Shown here piece by piece: positions 28,624 to 36,785 of a stretch of 64,000 bases of DNA. Every line of letters begins with the position of its first letter. Position 1 is the stretch's first letter. This DNA is from Alphaproteobacteria bacterium (GTDB lineage Bacteria > Pseudomonadota > Alphaproteobacteria > UBA9219 > RGZA01), in assembly GCA_033762625.1 (NCBI GenBank), contig JANRLI010000007.1, positions 62,001 to 126,000 of the forward strand. Reading direction: 5' to 3'. The notes under the pieces were generated by a model, which saw only the letters and a program-made list of their open reading frames with translations, had not been told where the DNA came from and searched no databases. Position numbers and translations under genes: made by a program.

Positions 28624-28761
28624 CACAAATCCATAAAAAATAGGCGCTCGCGGCCACTTTCTGGCAGTTTTGCGGCAGCCGGGTCAATTCAGTTAACGAC
28701 TTTAAATCCGCGTCTTAATTCAGGCAATACAATCTTAAAACAGCCGCTAGACATGTACGAA

Positions 28762-28785
28762 AAAGCGTTCTAGAACCTACGCTTT
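28762..28785 (+). promoter_or_regulatory. Nested inverted repeats before tig
   Basis: AAAGCGT (28762-28768) and ACGCTTT (28779-28785) form a 7-bp inverted repeat enclosing most of the perfect palindrome GTTCTAGAAC (28767-28776). AGCGTTCTA (28764-28772) also occurs before clpX (32154-32162). The site lies 26 bases before the tig start and could be an operator or a hairpin. Confidence 0.35.
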
Positions 28786-28810
28786 CAAACGATTACCAAG
28801 AGGTTTTTTA

Positions 28811-30142
28811 ATGCAGGTTAATGCGCTTAGCACCAAGGGTCTTGTGCACAATTATGAAGTAACCGTTCCGGCCGCTGATTTACAGCGCCAAATTGAAACG
28901 CGGTTAAAGGGCATGCTTGCGACCGTGCAAATGCCGGGCTTCCGTCCGGGTAAGGTTCCGTTGGCGGTTGTTGAAAAACGCTATGGTACCTCTGTGCTCG
29001 GTGAAGTGGTTGAAGAAACGGTGAACACGGCTGCCATGAAAGCGGTAAGCGAAAAGGGTCTTCGCCCTGCAACCGAACCAAAGGTTGAATTTGTTGGTAT
29101 GCCATCTGAAGTTCCTGCGAACAAGGATCTGGTGTTCAAGATGGAAGTTGAAATTATTCCAGCCATCGAACCAATGGATTTTTCAAAACTGTCATTCGAA
29201 AAGATGGTTGTTGAAGCCAGCGAGAGCGACATTAACGAAGCATTGGAACGCATTGCCAAGGGCAACCGCAAGCAAGAACCAGCACCTGCAGGCTATGCTG
29301 CCAAACTGGGTGATGTAACTACCATTGATTTTGATGGTTCAGTTGGCGGCGTAAAGCGTGATGGTATGAAGGGTGAGGATTTTCCGCTTGAACTTGGTTC
29401 AAACCGTTTCATTCCCGGCTTTGAAGAACAATTGGTTGGCGTAAAGGCTGGCGATAAGCGTGATGTGAAGGTAACTTTTCCAAAGGATTATCACGCAACT
29501 GAACTTGCTGGCGCTGAAGCTGTATTCGCTATTAATGTAAAGGCTGTCAGTACCATGGCCGCGCCAACAATTGATGATGAGCTTGCCAAGGCCGCAGGGT
29601 TTGAAACGCTGGATGCGTTGAAGAAGCATTTGGGCGAACAAATTTCCCAAAACTTCGGTCAGGTTAGCCGCGCGATTATCAAGCGCAAGCTGATGGATGC
29701 GTTGGCCGATGGCCACAACTTTGAAGTGCCGCCAACCCTTGCAACACGTGAATTTGAGCAGCTTTGGGCACAAGTTTCCCAAGCCAAGCTTGCAGGTCAG
29801 TTGGATGATGAAGATAAGGGTAAATCAGACGAGCAATTGAAGAAAGATTACGAAGCAATTGCCAACCGCCGCGTGCGTTTGGGCTTGCTGCTTTCCGAAG
29901 TTGCACGCAAGAACAAGATCGAGATCAATCGCGAGGATGTGCGTAAAGCGATTATTCAAGAAGCGATGCGTTTCCCCGGTCAGGAAAAGAAGGTAGTGGA
30001 TTATTATACCAAGGATGCTTCGGCCCGCGAACAACTCACCGCGCCGATGCTGGAAGAAAAGGTGGTTGACCTTATTCTTTCCAAAGCAAAGACCACGGAT
30101 AAAAAAGTAACGCGTGATGAATTGCAAAAAGCTGCTGAATAA
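28811..30142 (+). CDS. tig: Trigger factor
   Basis: This ribosome-bound chaperone folds nascent chains. The N-terminal ribosome-binding domain contains PGFRPGKVP, close to the GFRxGKxP signature, and the central FKBP-like prolyl isomerase domain lies at about residues 160-245 (GDVTTIDFDG, PLELGSNRFIPGFEEQL). A long helical C-terminal domain follows. At 443 residues it is typical. It opens the classical tig-clpP-clpX-lon order, here interrupted by two exported-protein genes on the opposite strand. A terminator lies 20 bases downstream. Confidence 0.96.
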   Translation: MQVNALSTKGLVHNYEVTVPAADLQRQIETRLKGMLATVQMPGFRPGKVPLAVVEKRYGTSVLGEVVEETVNTAAMKAVSEKGLRPATEPKVEFVGMPSEVPANKDLVFKMEVEIIPAIEPMDFSKLSFEKMVVEASESDINEALERIAKGNRKQEPAPAGYAAKLGDVTTIDFDGSVGGVKRDGMKGEDFPLELGSNRFIPGFEEQLVGVKAGDKRDVKVTFPKDYHATELAGAEAVFAINVKAVSTMAAPTIDDELAKAAGFETLDALKKHLGEQISQNFGQVSRAIIKRKLMDALADGHNFEVPPTLATREFEQLWAQVSQAKLAGQLDDEDKGKSDEQLKKDYEAIANRRVRLGLLLSEVARKNKIEINREDVRKAIIQEAMRFPGQEKKVVDYYTKDASAREQLTAPMLEEKVVDLILSKAKTTDKKVTRDELQKAAE

Positions 30143-30162
30143 TTCGTTTGCAACGTGAATAC

Positions 30163-30200
30163 AAAAAACCCCGCGCCCTTAACAGGATGCGGGGTTTTTT
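30163..30200. terminator. Bidirectional terminator between tig and a lipoprotein gene
   Basis: AAAAAACCCCGC (30163-30174) and GCGGGGTTTTTT (30189-30200) form a 12-bp perfect stem with a 14-base loop. The T run after the GC core serves tig, and the A run becomes a T run on the other strand for the lipoprotein gene ending at 30213. Confidence 0.92.
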
Positions 30201-30212
30201 ATTGGTGATTGT

Positions 30213-30599
30213 TTATTCACCTAAATGCCAGCTGGTTATGGTCAAATACCACTGGTCGGGTTTGGCTGGCTTTTCGTACAAGTTGCGCTTTGCCTGCGCG
30301 GCGGCAGTGTTGCCTAAATCATAACCTTTTGGTTCTTCGGCCAACACGCGCACATTCTTCACATTCCCGTTCTTGTCGATCTGGTATTCGTAACTGACGC
30401 ATCCATTGATTTGTGCGCGTTGCGCTTTTTCAGGAATATCGGTCTTGCCGGATGCGCGTTCAATCAGTGCGGGTGGCTCGGTTATATATTTTCCCCCAGA
30501 CGAAATCTGGCAGGGTTCGGTCAGGCTTTTTTTTACGGGGGTATCGGTCACGCAGCCAGCAAGAAGGAATGCAAGGCCTGCAATCATAACTTTTTTCAT
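30213..30599 (-). CDS. Putative lipoprotein with TonB C-terminal-like domain
   Basis: The 128-residue product has a lipoprotein signal with lipobox LAGC (Cys16). The rest resembles a TonB C-terminal domain: PEKAQRAQINGCVSYEYQIDKNGNVKNVRVL matches the usual P..A...G.V.V.F.ID..G.V..V pattern in its key residues, but no long proline-rich linker is present. It is probably attached to the outer or inner membrane. It is read after the exported-protein gene upstream (30628-31281), with 28 bases between, so the two may be cotranscribed. The function is unknown. Confidence 0.7.
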   Translation of the reverse strand: MKKVMIAGLAFLLAGCVTDTPVKKSLTEPCQISSGGKYITEPPALIERASGKTDIPEKAQRAQINGCVSYEYQIDKNGNVKNVRVLAEEPKGYDLGNTAAAQAKRNLYEKPAKPDQWYLTITSWHLGE

Positions 30600-30627
30600 C
30601 AGGGGCTTTCTTTATGAGTATTTGGCT

Positions 30628-31281
30628 TTAACGGTATTTGATGGTAATGGGCGCTTGCGTAATGGCTTGCGCTTCAAACAAAGGCGCACATTTTGCGTTC
30701 GGACCGCAATCATAAATGCCTTTTATGTAAATCCAGACTTTATACTGTCCTTCGCCCGCAGCCGTGTGGCCATAGGTCATTTCCGTTTGCGAGCCGGGGA
30801 GGAACTGATACGTGCCCTTTGCAAGGTCTTGCTCCGTTAAAAAAGCGATGCGCAAATCCTTCTTGTTCGGGCTTTGGTCGATTAACCGCAGTTCGCCCAT
30901 CAATTTATAACCGCGCTGTTTATACGCATCAGGGATTTCAGGAACATTTGCATGCCATGAAATGGGGGTGCGGTTACCATTCACAAAAGTTTCACCGCCA
31001 ACTGGCGTAACGATGGTGACATCGGCTTTCAGTGGAAGCTGCATAGCGGGCTGTGGTGCAATTTGCGCGGGAAGGGGCTGCAATTGACCAACAGGCTGGA
31101 TTTGTGGTTGCCCAATCGTTGGTACGCCAACAGGTTTAACGCCATGTGTGGTTGCAGTCGCTGCCGGTGATGCCGCGACAGATTGTGCATACGCATCATA
31201 AGGAATAAGGGACGCGAATAAGCACAACAATGACATAAATCTGATTGAAAAAAAGGCAATTGATGGCAACGATTTTTTCAT
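30628..31281 (-). CDS. Hypothetical exported protein, 217 aa
   Basis: I do not recognise this protein. A signal peptide (FMSLLCLFASLIPYDAYA, cleavage before QSVAA) shows export. A Pro/Gln/Thr-rich linker (about residues 35-85) is followed by a beta-rich domain with GGETFVNGNRTPISW, LIDQSPNKKDLRI and TYQFLPGSQTEMTYG, reminiscent of small immunoglobulin-like carbohydrate- or envelope-binding folds. Two cysteines (DCGPNAKC) may form a disulfide. It is upstream of the lipoprotein gene and divergent from clpP. Confidence 0.65.
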   Translation of the reverse strand: MKKSLPSIAFFSIRFMSLLCLFASLIPYDAYAQSVAASPAATATTHGVKPVGVPTIGQPQIQPVGQLQPLPAQIAPQPAMQLPLKADVTIVTPVGGETFVNGNRTPISWHANVPEIPDAYKQRGYKLMGELRLIDQSPNKKDLRIAFLTEQDLAKGTYQFLPGSQTEMTYGHTAAGEGQYKVWIYIKGIYDCGPNAKCAPLFEAQAITQAPITIKYR

Positions 31282-31401
31282 GATTTCCGCCTATTCCTTG
31301 GAATTGCCAGTGAAATACTAAGAATAATTCATTACACGTGCTTCGGCACATGACAATTAAAAAAAGAATGCTATGTTTATTCTTATGTTTCGGTTGTTTG
31401 A

Positions 31402-31412
31402 TTCTAATCTTA
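31402..31412 (+). promoter_or_regulatory. TTCTAATCTTA motif before clpP
   Basis: This 11-base sequence ends 34 bases before the clpP start and recurs exactly before clpX (32158-32168). A related 12-mer lies before hupB and near glnA. TAATCT could be a -10 element, but no shared -35 sequence was found. Confidence 0.3.
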
Positions 31413-31446
31413 CCCACCATTCACCCCTATGAGGAGCGCTTATCCT

Positions 31447-32097
31447 ATGTCCGATTTTGATTATAACGATGCTCCCCGCATGAATAACCTTGTTCCAATG
31501 GTTATCGAACAAACTGCGCGCGGCGAACGCTCATTTGATATCTATTCGCGTCTTTTGAAGGAACGCATCATCTTTCTGGTGGGCGAAGTAAACGACCATG
31601 TTGCCAGCTTGATTTGCGCGCAATTGCTCTTTTTGGAATCTGAAAATCCAGCCAAAGAAATCAGCTTTTATATCAACTCTCCGGGCGGCGTTGTGACCTC
31701 CGGTATGTCGATTTACGATACGATGCAGTATATTAAGTCGCCTGTTTCAACCATTGTGATGGGGCAAGCGTGCTCTATGGGTTCTTTATTGCTTGCTGGT
31801 GGCGCAAAAGGTAAGCGCTACAGCTTGCCTAACAGCCGCGTGATGATCCACCAACCATCGGGCGGTGCGCGTGGTCAGGCAACGGATATCGAGATCCAAG
31901 CACGTGAAATCCTTACGCTGCGCAAGCGCCTCAACGAAATTTATGTCAAGCACACTGGCCAGAAGCTGGATGCGATTGAAGCTGCCGTTGAACGGGATAA
32001 CTTCATGTCACCCGAAGAAGCCAAGAAGTTTGGTTTGATTGACGAAGTAATTATTGAACGTCCAACACCTTCCGTTAACGAAAAGAAGGCGGCGTAA
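31447..32097 (+). CDS. clpP: ATP-dependent Clp protease proteolytic subunit
   Basis: ClpP forms the 14-subunit proteolytic chamber used by ClpX. The catalytic serine lies in GQACSMGS (Ser110) and the histidine in VMIHQPSGG (His135); the aspartate is in the [12 protein letters not shown] region. The ATG at 31447 follows GAGGAG (31431-31436) at normal spacing; the ATG at 31429 overlaps that ribosome-binding site, so the shorter 216-residue form is preferred. A short propeptide-like N-terminus is present. clpX follows 124 bases downstream in the same direction. Confidence 0.97.
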   Translation: MSDFDYNDAPRMNNLVPMVIEQTARGERSFDIYSRLLKERIIFLVGEVNDHVASLICAQLLFLESENPAKEISFYINSPGGVVTSGMSIYDTMQYIKSPVSTIVMGQACSMGSLLLAGGAKGKRYSLPNSRVMIHQPSGGARGQATDIEIQAREILTLRKRLNEIYVKHTGQKLDAIEAAVERDNFMSPEEAKKFGLIDEVIIERPTPSVNEKKAA

Positions 32098-32142
32098 GGG
32101 CTTACCGCGGTGCAAACCACGGGTGATTGTTTGTTTAGAAAG

Positions 32143-32171
32143 CCTTAAGGACTAGCGTTCTAATCTTAAGG
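32143..32171 (+). promoter_or_regulatory. Inverted repeat and TTCTAATCTTA motif before clpX
   Basis: CCTTAAG (32143-32149) and CTTAAGG (32165-32171) are inverted copies around TTCTAATCTTA (32158-32168), 50 bases before the clpX start. The motif equals the one before clpP. The pair may be a promoter with an operator, allowing clpX to be expressed apart from clpP. Confidence 0.3.
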
Positions 32172-32221
32172 TGTGCTTTTGTAGTTTAGTAGTTTGTTGT
32201 TTTCGAATTTGAGGAGTTTTC

Positions 32222-33490
32222 ATGTCTAAAGCGGGTAGCGATACCAAAAATACGCTTTATTGCTCATTCTGCGGCAAGAGCCAGCACGAAGTGCGCAAGC
32301 TTATCGCGGGTCCAACCGTATTCATCTGTGATGAATGCGTTGAACTGTGCATGGACATCATCCGCGAAGAGACGAAAACCAGTATTGCGAAAACACGCGA
32401 TGGCGTTCCTACACCCAAAGACATCCGTGGTGTGCTTGACGATTATGTAATCGGGCAGGATCATGCAAAACGCATTTTGTCGGTTGCGGTTCACAATCAC
32501 TACAAACGTCTGTCACACGGTACCAAGAGTGCGAATGAAATCGAACTCGCAAAATCCAATATCTTGCTGATCGGTCCAACCGGTTCGGGCAAGACCTTGC
32601 TGGCGCAAACGCTTGCCCGCATTCTTGATGTGCCATTCACCATGTCGGATGCGACCACATTGACCGAAGCAGGTTATGTGGGTGAAGACGTTGAAAACAT
32701 CATCCTCAAATTGTTGCAGGCTTCCGATTACAACGTGGAACGCGCACAACGCGGCATCGTGTATATCGACGAAATCGATAAGATTAGTCGTAAGTCCGAT
32801 AATCCATCCATTACCCGTGACGTGTCGGGCGAAGGCGTGCAACAGGCATTGCTGAAAATCATGGAAGGAACGATGGCTTCCGTTCCGCCGCAAGGTGGCC
32901 GTAAGCATCCACAACAAGAATTCCTGCAAGTGGATACCACGAACATCCTGTTCATTTGCGGTGGTGCGTTTGCGGGTCTTGAAAAAATTATTTCAGGTCG
33001 CGGTCGTGGCACATCCATCGGCTTTGGCGCTGACGTGCGCGGGCCCGATGAACGCCGTGCAGGTGAGATCCTTCACACTGTTGAGCCCGATGACTTGCTC
33101 AAATTCGGTTTGATCCCTGAATTTGTCGGTCGTTTGCCGGTGATTGCAACCTTGCAAGATCTGGATGAAGCAACCTTGGTTGAAATTCTCTCCAAGCCGA
33201 AGAACGCGCTTGTTAAACAGTATCAGCGGTTGTTCGAGATGGAAGATGTGAAGTTGGAATTCAACGACGAAGCCTTGCATGCGATTGCCAAGAAGGCCAT
33301 TCAACGCAAGACCGGTGCGCGTGGTTTGCGTTCGATCATGGAAACCATTTTGCTTGAACCGATGTACGAACTCCCAGGTATGGGCACAGTGGACAAGGTT
33401 CTGGTGAACAAGGACAACGTCGATAACGGCACCAAGCCGATCTACAGCTTGTCCGAAGGCAAGAAAGAAAAAGAACCCAAAAGCGCCTAA
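32222..33490 (+). CDS. clpX: ClpX ATPase subunit
   Basis: ClpX unfolds tagged proteins and feeds them to ClpP. The N-terminal zinc-binding domain has CSFCGKSQ and [10 protein letters not shown]; the AAA+ core has Walker A GPTGSGKT, Walker [10 protein letters not shown], the GYVGEDVE pore-loop region and the IGF-type loop (SIGFGADV) that docks onto ClpP. The length (422) is normal. GAGGAG lies six bases before the ATG. In relatives lon follows directly; here three unknown genes lie between clpX and lon. Confidence 0.98.
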   Translation: MSKAGSDTKNTLYCSFCGKSQHEVRKLIAGPTVFICDECVELCMDIIREETKTSIAKTRDGVPTPKDIRGVLDDYVIGQDHAKRILSVAVHNHYKRLSHGTKSANEIELAKSNILLIGPTGSGKTLLAQTLARILDVPFTMSDATTLTEAGYVGEDVENIILKLLQASDYNVERAQRGIVYIDEIDKISRKSDNPSITRDVSGEGVQQALLKIMEGTMASVPPQGGRKHPQQEFLQVDTTNILFICGGAFAGLEKIISGRGRGTSIGFGADVRGPDERRAGEILHTVEPDDLLKFGLIPEFVGRLPVIATLQDLDEATLVEILSKPKNALVKQYQRLFEMEDVKLEFNDEALHAIAKKAIQRKTGARGLRSIMETILLEPMYELPGMGTVDKVLVNKDNVDNGTKPIYSLSEGKKEKEPKSA

Positions 33491-33493
33491 GCG

Positions 33494-34876
33494 TTAGGGT
33501 TCTGGTTTCTGTCCTTTGGCTTTTGCTTCAAGGGCTGCTTTTTCCAGCCGTTCAAGAACTTCCGGCAATTTTTGCGTGATCATTTCGCGTACCGCCTTCA
33601 TGCCTTCCGCATCAAGGTAGGATACGTTCTCTGTAACCTGGGAAAGCCGCGTCAAGAATGCTTTTTCCAAAAGCGTACTTTGATCAATTTTGCGGGTTGC
33701 AGTACCAAGCTTAAGCCCACGTTCTACATATCCATACACATAACTTTTTATGTAAACGGGTTGTGTTAGCTCCTTATAAATAAAAGCTATGAAGCAATCT
33801 TGGGTGGCGCGTTGTACGCGACGCGACACTGGTAGGCCACTATATAATGGCCTTGTATAGTATTTATCAAAATCATGTGCTGCAGAGGCATACGTACCAA
33901 CGGGTATTTTTTTATTGCGAAATGACCATGCTACTTTTCTGTAAACGGATTGAGCATCTGCTTCGTCAAGCAGGGATGCGATTATTTGATCCTGGGGTTC
34001 TAATGCGTCATGTTCGGCGATATTGAACAGTGACTTGAAACGGAAATGGCGCAACTCGTGGGCAATCGTGATTGCATGTTCAGATGCTGTTTTAACGGCG
34101 TTTTTAAATGCAGTTATTAAATGAAAAGTCTGACCTTTTTGATATTCAGGTGAAGCTAATGCGCCGAGTGCCAATTTAAAAGCTGCGCTTTTAAATGTTG
34201 TTTCATCTATTTCATATTCAGCAAATACAATCGGAAGATGCCGCTCTTTTGCATGTTCCAGTAACATTTTTGCTGTAGTATCCGCCTGTAGCGCTTGTTC
34301 AACCTCTACCAATAAATCAGGATCATAATGCGCCCTGAAGAGTACCCCTTGGGTAACTTTTCCATCTCTTCCATATTCGTTTGCCAATTGTACTGCAATA
34401 ACTATCTTGTTACGCATGATTTGCGCATCTTCACTAAGATTGCGGATATCAAACGCGTCGAATTTCTTATTCTGGATTGCTTCATATTCGTGCGGTGTCA
34501 ACCAGATATCCGATGCGGATAATTTTCCCAAGGCGGTTTTTATATCTGTGGCTTTTGTTAATTCAGCGCTTGCTGCGCTTGTTGGCTGTTTTGATACGAC
34601 GACAAACGCACGTTTTGCTGCTTGGAATTGTGCTTCCAGTTCTCCCACGCGTTTGGCATAGGCGGCGGCATCCAGCGCACCCCCTGCGTTTGCAATAACG
34701 TCTTCGGTAGAAAAATAGCGTGGGCTGTGATCGTCATTCTTGAACGGGTAGCTTTCCAACACGCGGAATGCGTCCAGTATCCCTGATGCAGAGACTGGCG
34801 TATTGCCGCCGATGAATGCATCAATTCCCTTCGCTATTTCAGCGATGTTGTATTGCTTTAGTTCCGTTTTGGCCAT
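33494..34876 (-). CDS. Unknown protein with HExxH motif, possible metallopeptidase
   Basis: I do not recognise the family. This 460-residue soluble protein contains ITIAHELRHFRF, an HExxH zinc site at residues 273-277, followed 28 residues later by LLDEADAQSVY, where Glu305 could be the third ligand, as in gluzincin-like peptidases. An N-terminal region with DAFRVLESYPF and a charged C-terminal helix (LEKAALEAKAKGQ) flank it. There is no signal peptide, so it would act in the cytoplasm. It is convergent with clpX, four bases away. The peptidase function is inference from the motif. Confidence 0.7.
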   Translation of the reverse strand: MAKTELKQYNIAEIAKGIDAFIGGNTPVSASGILDAFRVLESYPFKNDDHSPRYFSTEDVIANAGGALDAAAYAKRVGELEAQFQAAKRAFVVVSKQPTSAASAELTKATDIKTALGKLSASDIWLTPHEYEAIQNKKFDAFDIRNLSEDAQIMRNKIVIAVQLANEYGRDGKVTQGVLFRAHYDPDLLVEVEQALQADTTAKMLLEHAKERHLPIVFAEYEIDETTFKSAAFKLALGALASPEYQKGQTFHLITAFKNAVKTASEHAITIAHELRHFRFKSLFNIAEHDALEPQDQIIASLLDEADAQSVYRKVAWSFRNKKIPVGTYASAAHDFDKYYTRPLYSGLPVSRRVQRATQDCFIAFIYKELTQPVYIKSYVYGYVERGLKLGTATRKIDQSTLLEKAFLTRLSQVTENVSYLDAEGMKAVREMITQKLPEVLERLEKAALEAKAKGQKPEP

Positions 34877-34990
34877 ATACGCATTTTAACATGTACGTAT
34901 GGTTAAAATACTTTCACATAACACCCTTTTCATGCTGCAAAACATTGACTAAAACCCTTTTTAGTCATTTTTTCAAAAGCAGCTATATTC

Positions 34991-35359
34991 ATGTCGGCAG
35001 CACAAAAAATTGCATTGCTTGAAGAACAAATTATTGATGCAGGGACGCTCACCTTAAAACGCATTTCCGATGGTGGGCTTTCCATCACCGCAAATGGCAA
35101 ACCGGTTGCCACCTGTTTGCGCTCCGATGTATTTGCTGCTGCGATTACTGATCTGGTTTATCCAGAGATTGATGTTACGCAGGTTGCCCGCGTTGAGCTA
35201 ACGCCAGTTGCGCCACAAGTAATGTTTACCGAAGGACATATCCCGCGCTTTTATAATGTCGCAGTTTATTCAACCGATAATGTACGCCTTGGCGAGCGTG
35301 ATGGCTTGAGGCATCAAGAGCAGGTGGTCACATCCTTGGCTGCTAAATTGGCGCTTTAG
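34991..35359 (+). CDS. Hypothetical protein, 122 aa
   Basis: I do not recognise this small soluble protein. It appears to be mainly beta-strand (TLTLKRISDGGLSITANG, RVELTPVAPQVMFTEG, FYNVAVYSTDNVRLGER), without signal peptide or cysteine-rich motif. It is divergent from the HExxH gene and converges on the next unknown gene with seven bases between. It is the only forward gene in the segment separating clpX from lon. Confidence 0.6.
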   Translation: MSAAQKIALLEEQIIDAGTLTLKRISDGGLSITANGKPVATCLRSDVFAAAITDLVYPEIDVTQVARVELTPVAPQVMFTEGHIPRFYNVAVYSTDNVRLGERDGLRHQEQVVTSLAAKLAL

Positions 35360-35366
35360 TTCCGCG

Positions 35367-36455
35367 TTACGGCGTATTTTTGGGTGCTTTGATATTCGCG
35401 CTTGGCCCATAAATGCTATGCGCGGTGTCATACCATTCTCTTAGCGACCAGTGTTGCTGCCGTTCATAATCCCATACTCGTGCATCCCATTTAATGCCAT
35501 AGGTTTTTTCGAATTGGGCCACGTACTTGTGCAAGGTTGCCGCATCCTGCTTGGTTATCACAATAACGCGAGCAGTGTGGCCATCTTGGCCAAGTGCCTT
35601 GGCTTGGGTTTCAAGTTGGTCGGGTAATGAAGCGCCGTTCACTGTTAACATGCCATGCGCTGCGCCAAATTTGAGTAATGCACGTTCATCTGGCTTTAGA
35701 ATGCTTAACAGATAAGCAGCAGATAGGGCGTCGCATGCGCCTTCAATCCGAAAGCGTGCTTCCAGCTCTTTCAGCAACTTCCATTCATGCTGAATTTTTG
35801 CTGCAAACGCTGCTTCTCCGCCCATTTTTTCAACCGCGCGTGCCAAAACCTTTGGATGCACATCTTCAAAAAAGATCTGACGTATATCAACAATGCCATG
35901 CGGGTTTATGTTCATGGTGTTGCGATGCACGCGCCCCGTAAACTGGTTCAGAATAAAAGCTTCGGGAATGTCCTTGAAACTAGTTTTTCTCTTGGTTTCT
36001 TCGATAATCAACTTTTCAATCAGATAAAAAGGACGTGCTTTTCCTTGCACATTTGGCGCACTCACATGGGCTAATATTTCTTCATTGGTAACTAACTGGT
36101 GATCTATCGCGTGCGCCGTAAATGCGGGAGTGTTAGCAGCCTGAAGCGTGAGAAAGGGATGCGTAATACCCTTGCGCCCTAAACGCTTATCAAGCTTGCG
36201 GCGGATGATTTCAACATCGCGCGGGTATTCGGAGCCATAGTGATGGATATTGGCGGCAACTAAAATAGCTTGTGCATCACCTTTCAACACGTCTTCGTTG
36301 AATGGCCTGAAATGAAGTTCAAGCAACAGAATGAAGCGTTCGCCAAAGCTTGCTAAATACTGCGCTAGCGCTACGTCATTTGGCAATCCTCCCGAAGAAT
36401 TATTGGAAGAACTGCCTGGACGAGAAGGTGCGGGTGACGCTGTGTTATTATTCAT
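35367..36455 (-). CDS. Hypothetical protein, 362 aa
   Basis: I do not recognise this family. A disordered N-terminus (about 25 residues, Ser/Asn/Pro-rich) is followed by a folded, mostly helical region with FILLLELHFRPFNED, a EFARF-like KELEARFRIEGACDALSAAY segment and a C-terminal KTYGIKWDARVWDYER. There is no signal peptide or membrane helix. The EGACDA stretch faintly recalls the DEADA stretch of the nearby HExxH protein, but no HExxH is present here. It lies divergent from lon, with 330 bases between. Confidence 0.6.
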   Translation of the reverse strand: MNNNTASPAPSRPGSSSNNSSGGLPNDVALAQYLASFGERFILLLELHFRPFNEDVLKGDAQAILVAANIHHYGSEYPRDVEIIRRKLDKRLGRKGITHPFLTLQAANTPAFTAHAIDHQLVTNEEILAHVSAPNVQGKARPFYLIEKLIIEETKRKTSFKDIPEAFILNQFTGRVHRNTMNINPHGIVDIRQIFFEDVHPKVLARAVEKMGGEAAFAAKIQHEWKLLKELEARFRIEGACDALSAAYLLSILKPDERALLKFGAAHGMLTVNGASLPDQLETQAKALGQDGHTARVIVITKQDAATLHKYVAQFEKTYGIKWDARVWDYERQQHWSLREWYDTAHSIYGPSANIKAPKNTP

Positions 36456-36785
36456 AAAAAAATCCGTGTGCTGTATCGCTAAAAACTATCCCCAATTTTG
36501 TGAAACTATAAGCAATATTAGGGTGGGCGGCTGTTAAGGGGTTCCCTAGCGAAGGTCGTTGCCAAACCGCCACTTTGCCCGAATATGCGGCAAATCACCT
36601 TGTTTTGCTTGCCGAACAGGGTTGAGTGGGGGGGATTGAAGCTGATAACTTACGTAACCATATAATTAAGAAAGGATTCTGGATTTTATGGGCATTCTAA
36701 CGGTATCGGGATGCCAATTCCGGGTTCTACTAAAGGGCTAAGTCCACATTCGGGCAGCCCTGTCATTTTGAAAGGTTTTGTTTTC
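36456..36785. other. Gene-free stretch before lon
   Basis: No gene is supported here. An open extension of lon back to 36711 lacks similarity to Lon and a ribosome-binding site. A possible promoter has TTGAAG (36636-36641) and TATAAT (36661-36666) 19 bases apart, which is long. CATTCTAAC lies further down, near 36694, and weakly resembles the motif before clpP and clpX. Confidence 0.35.
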
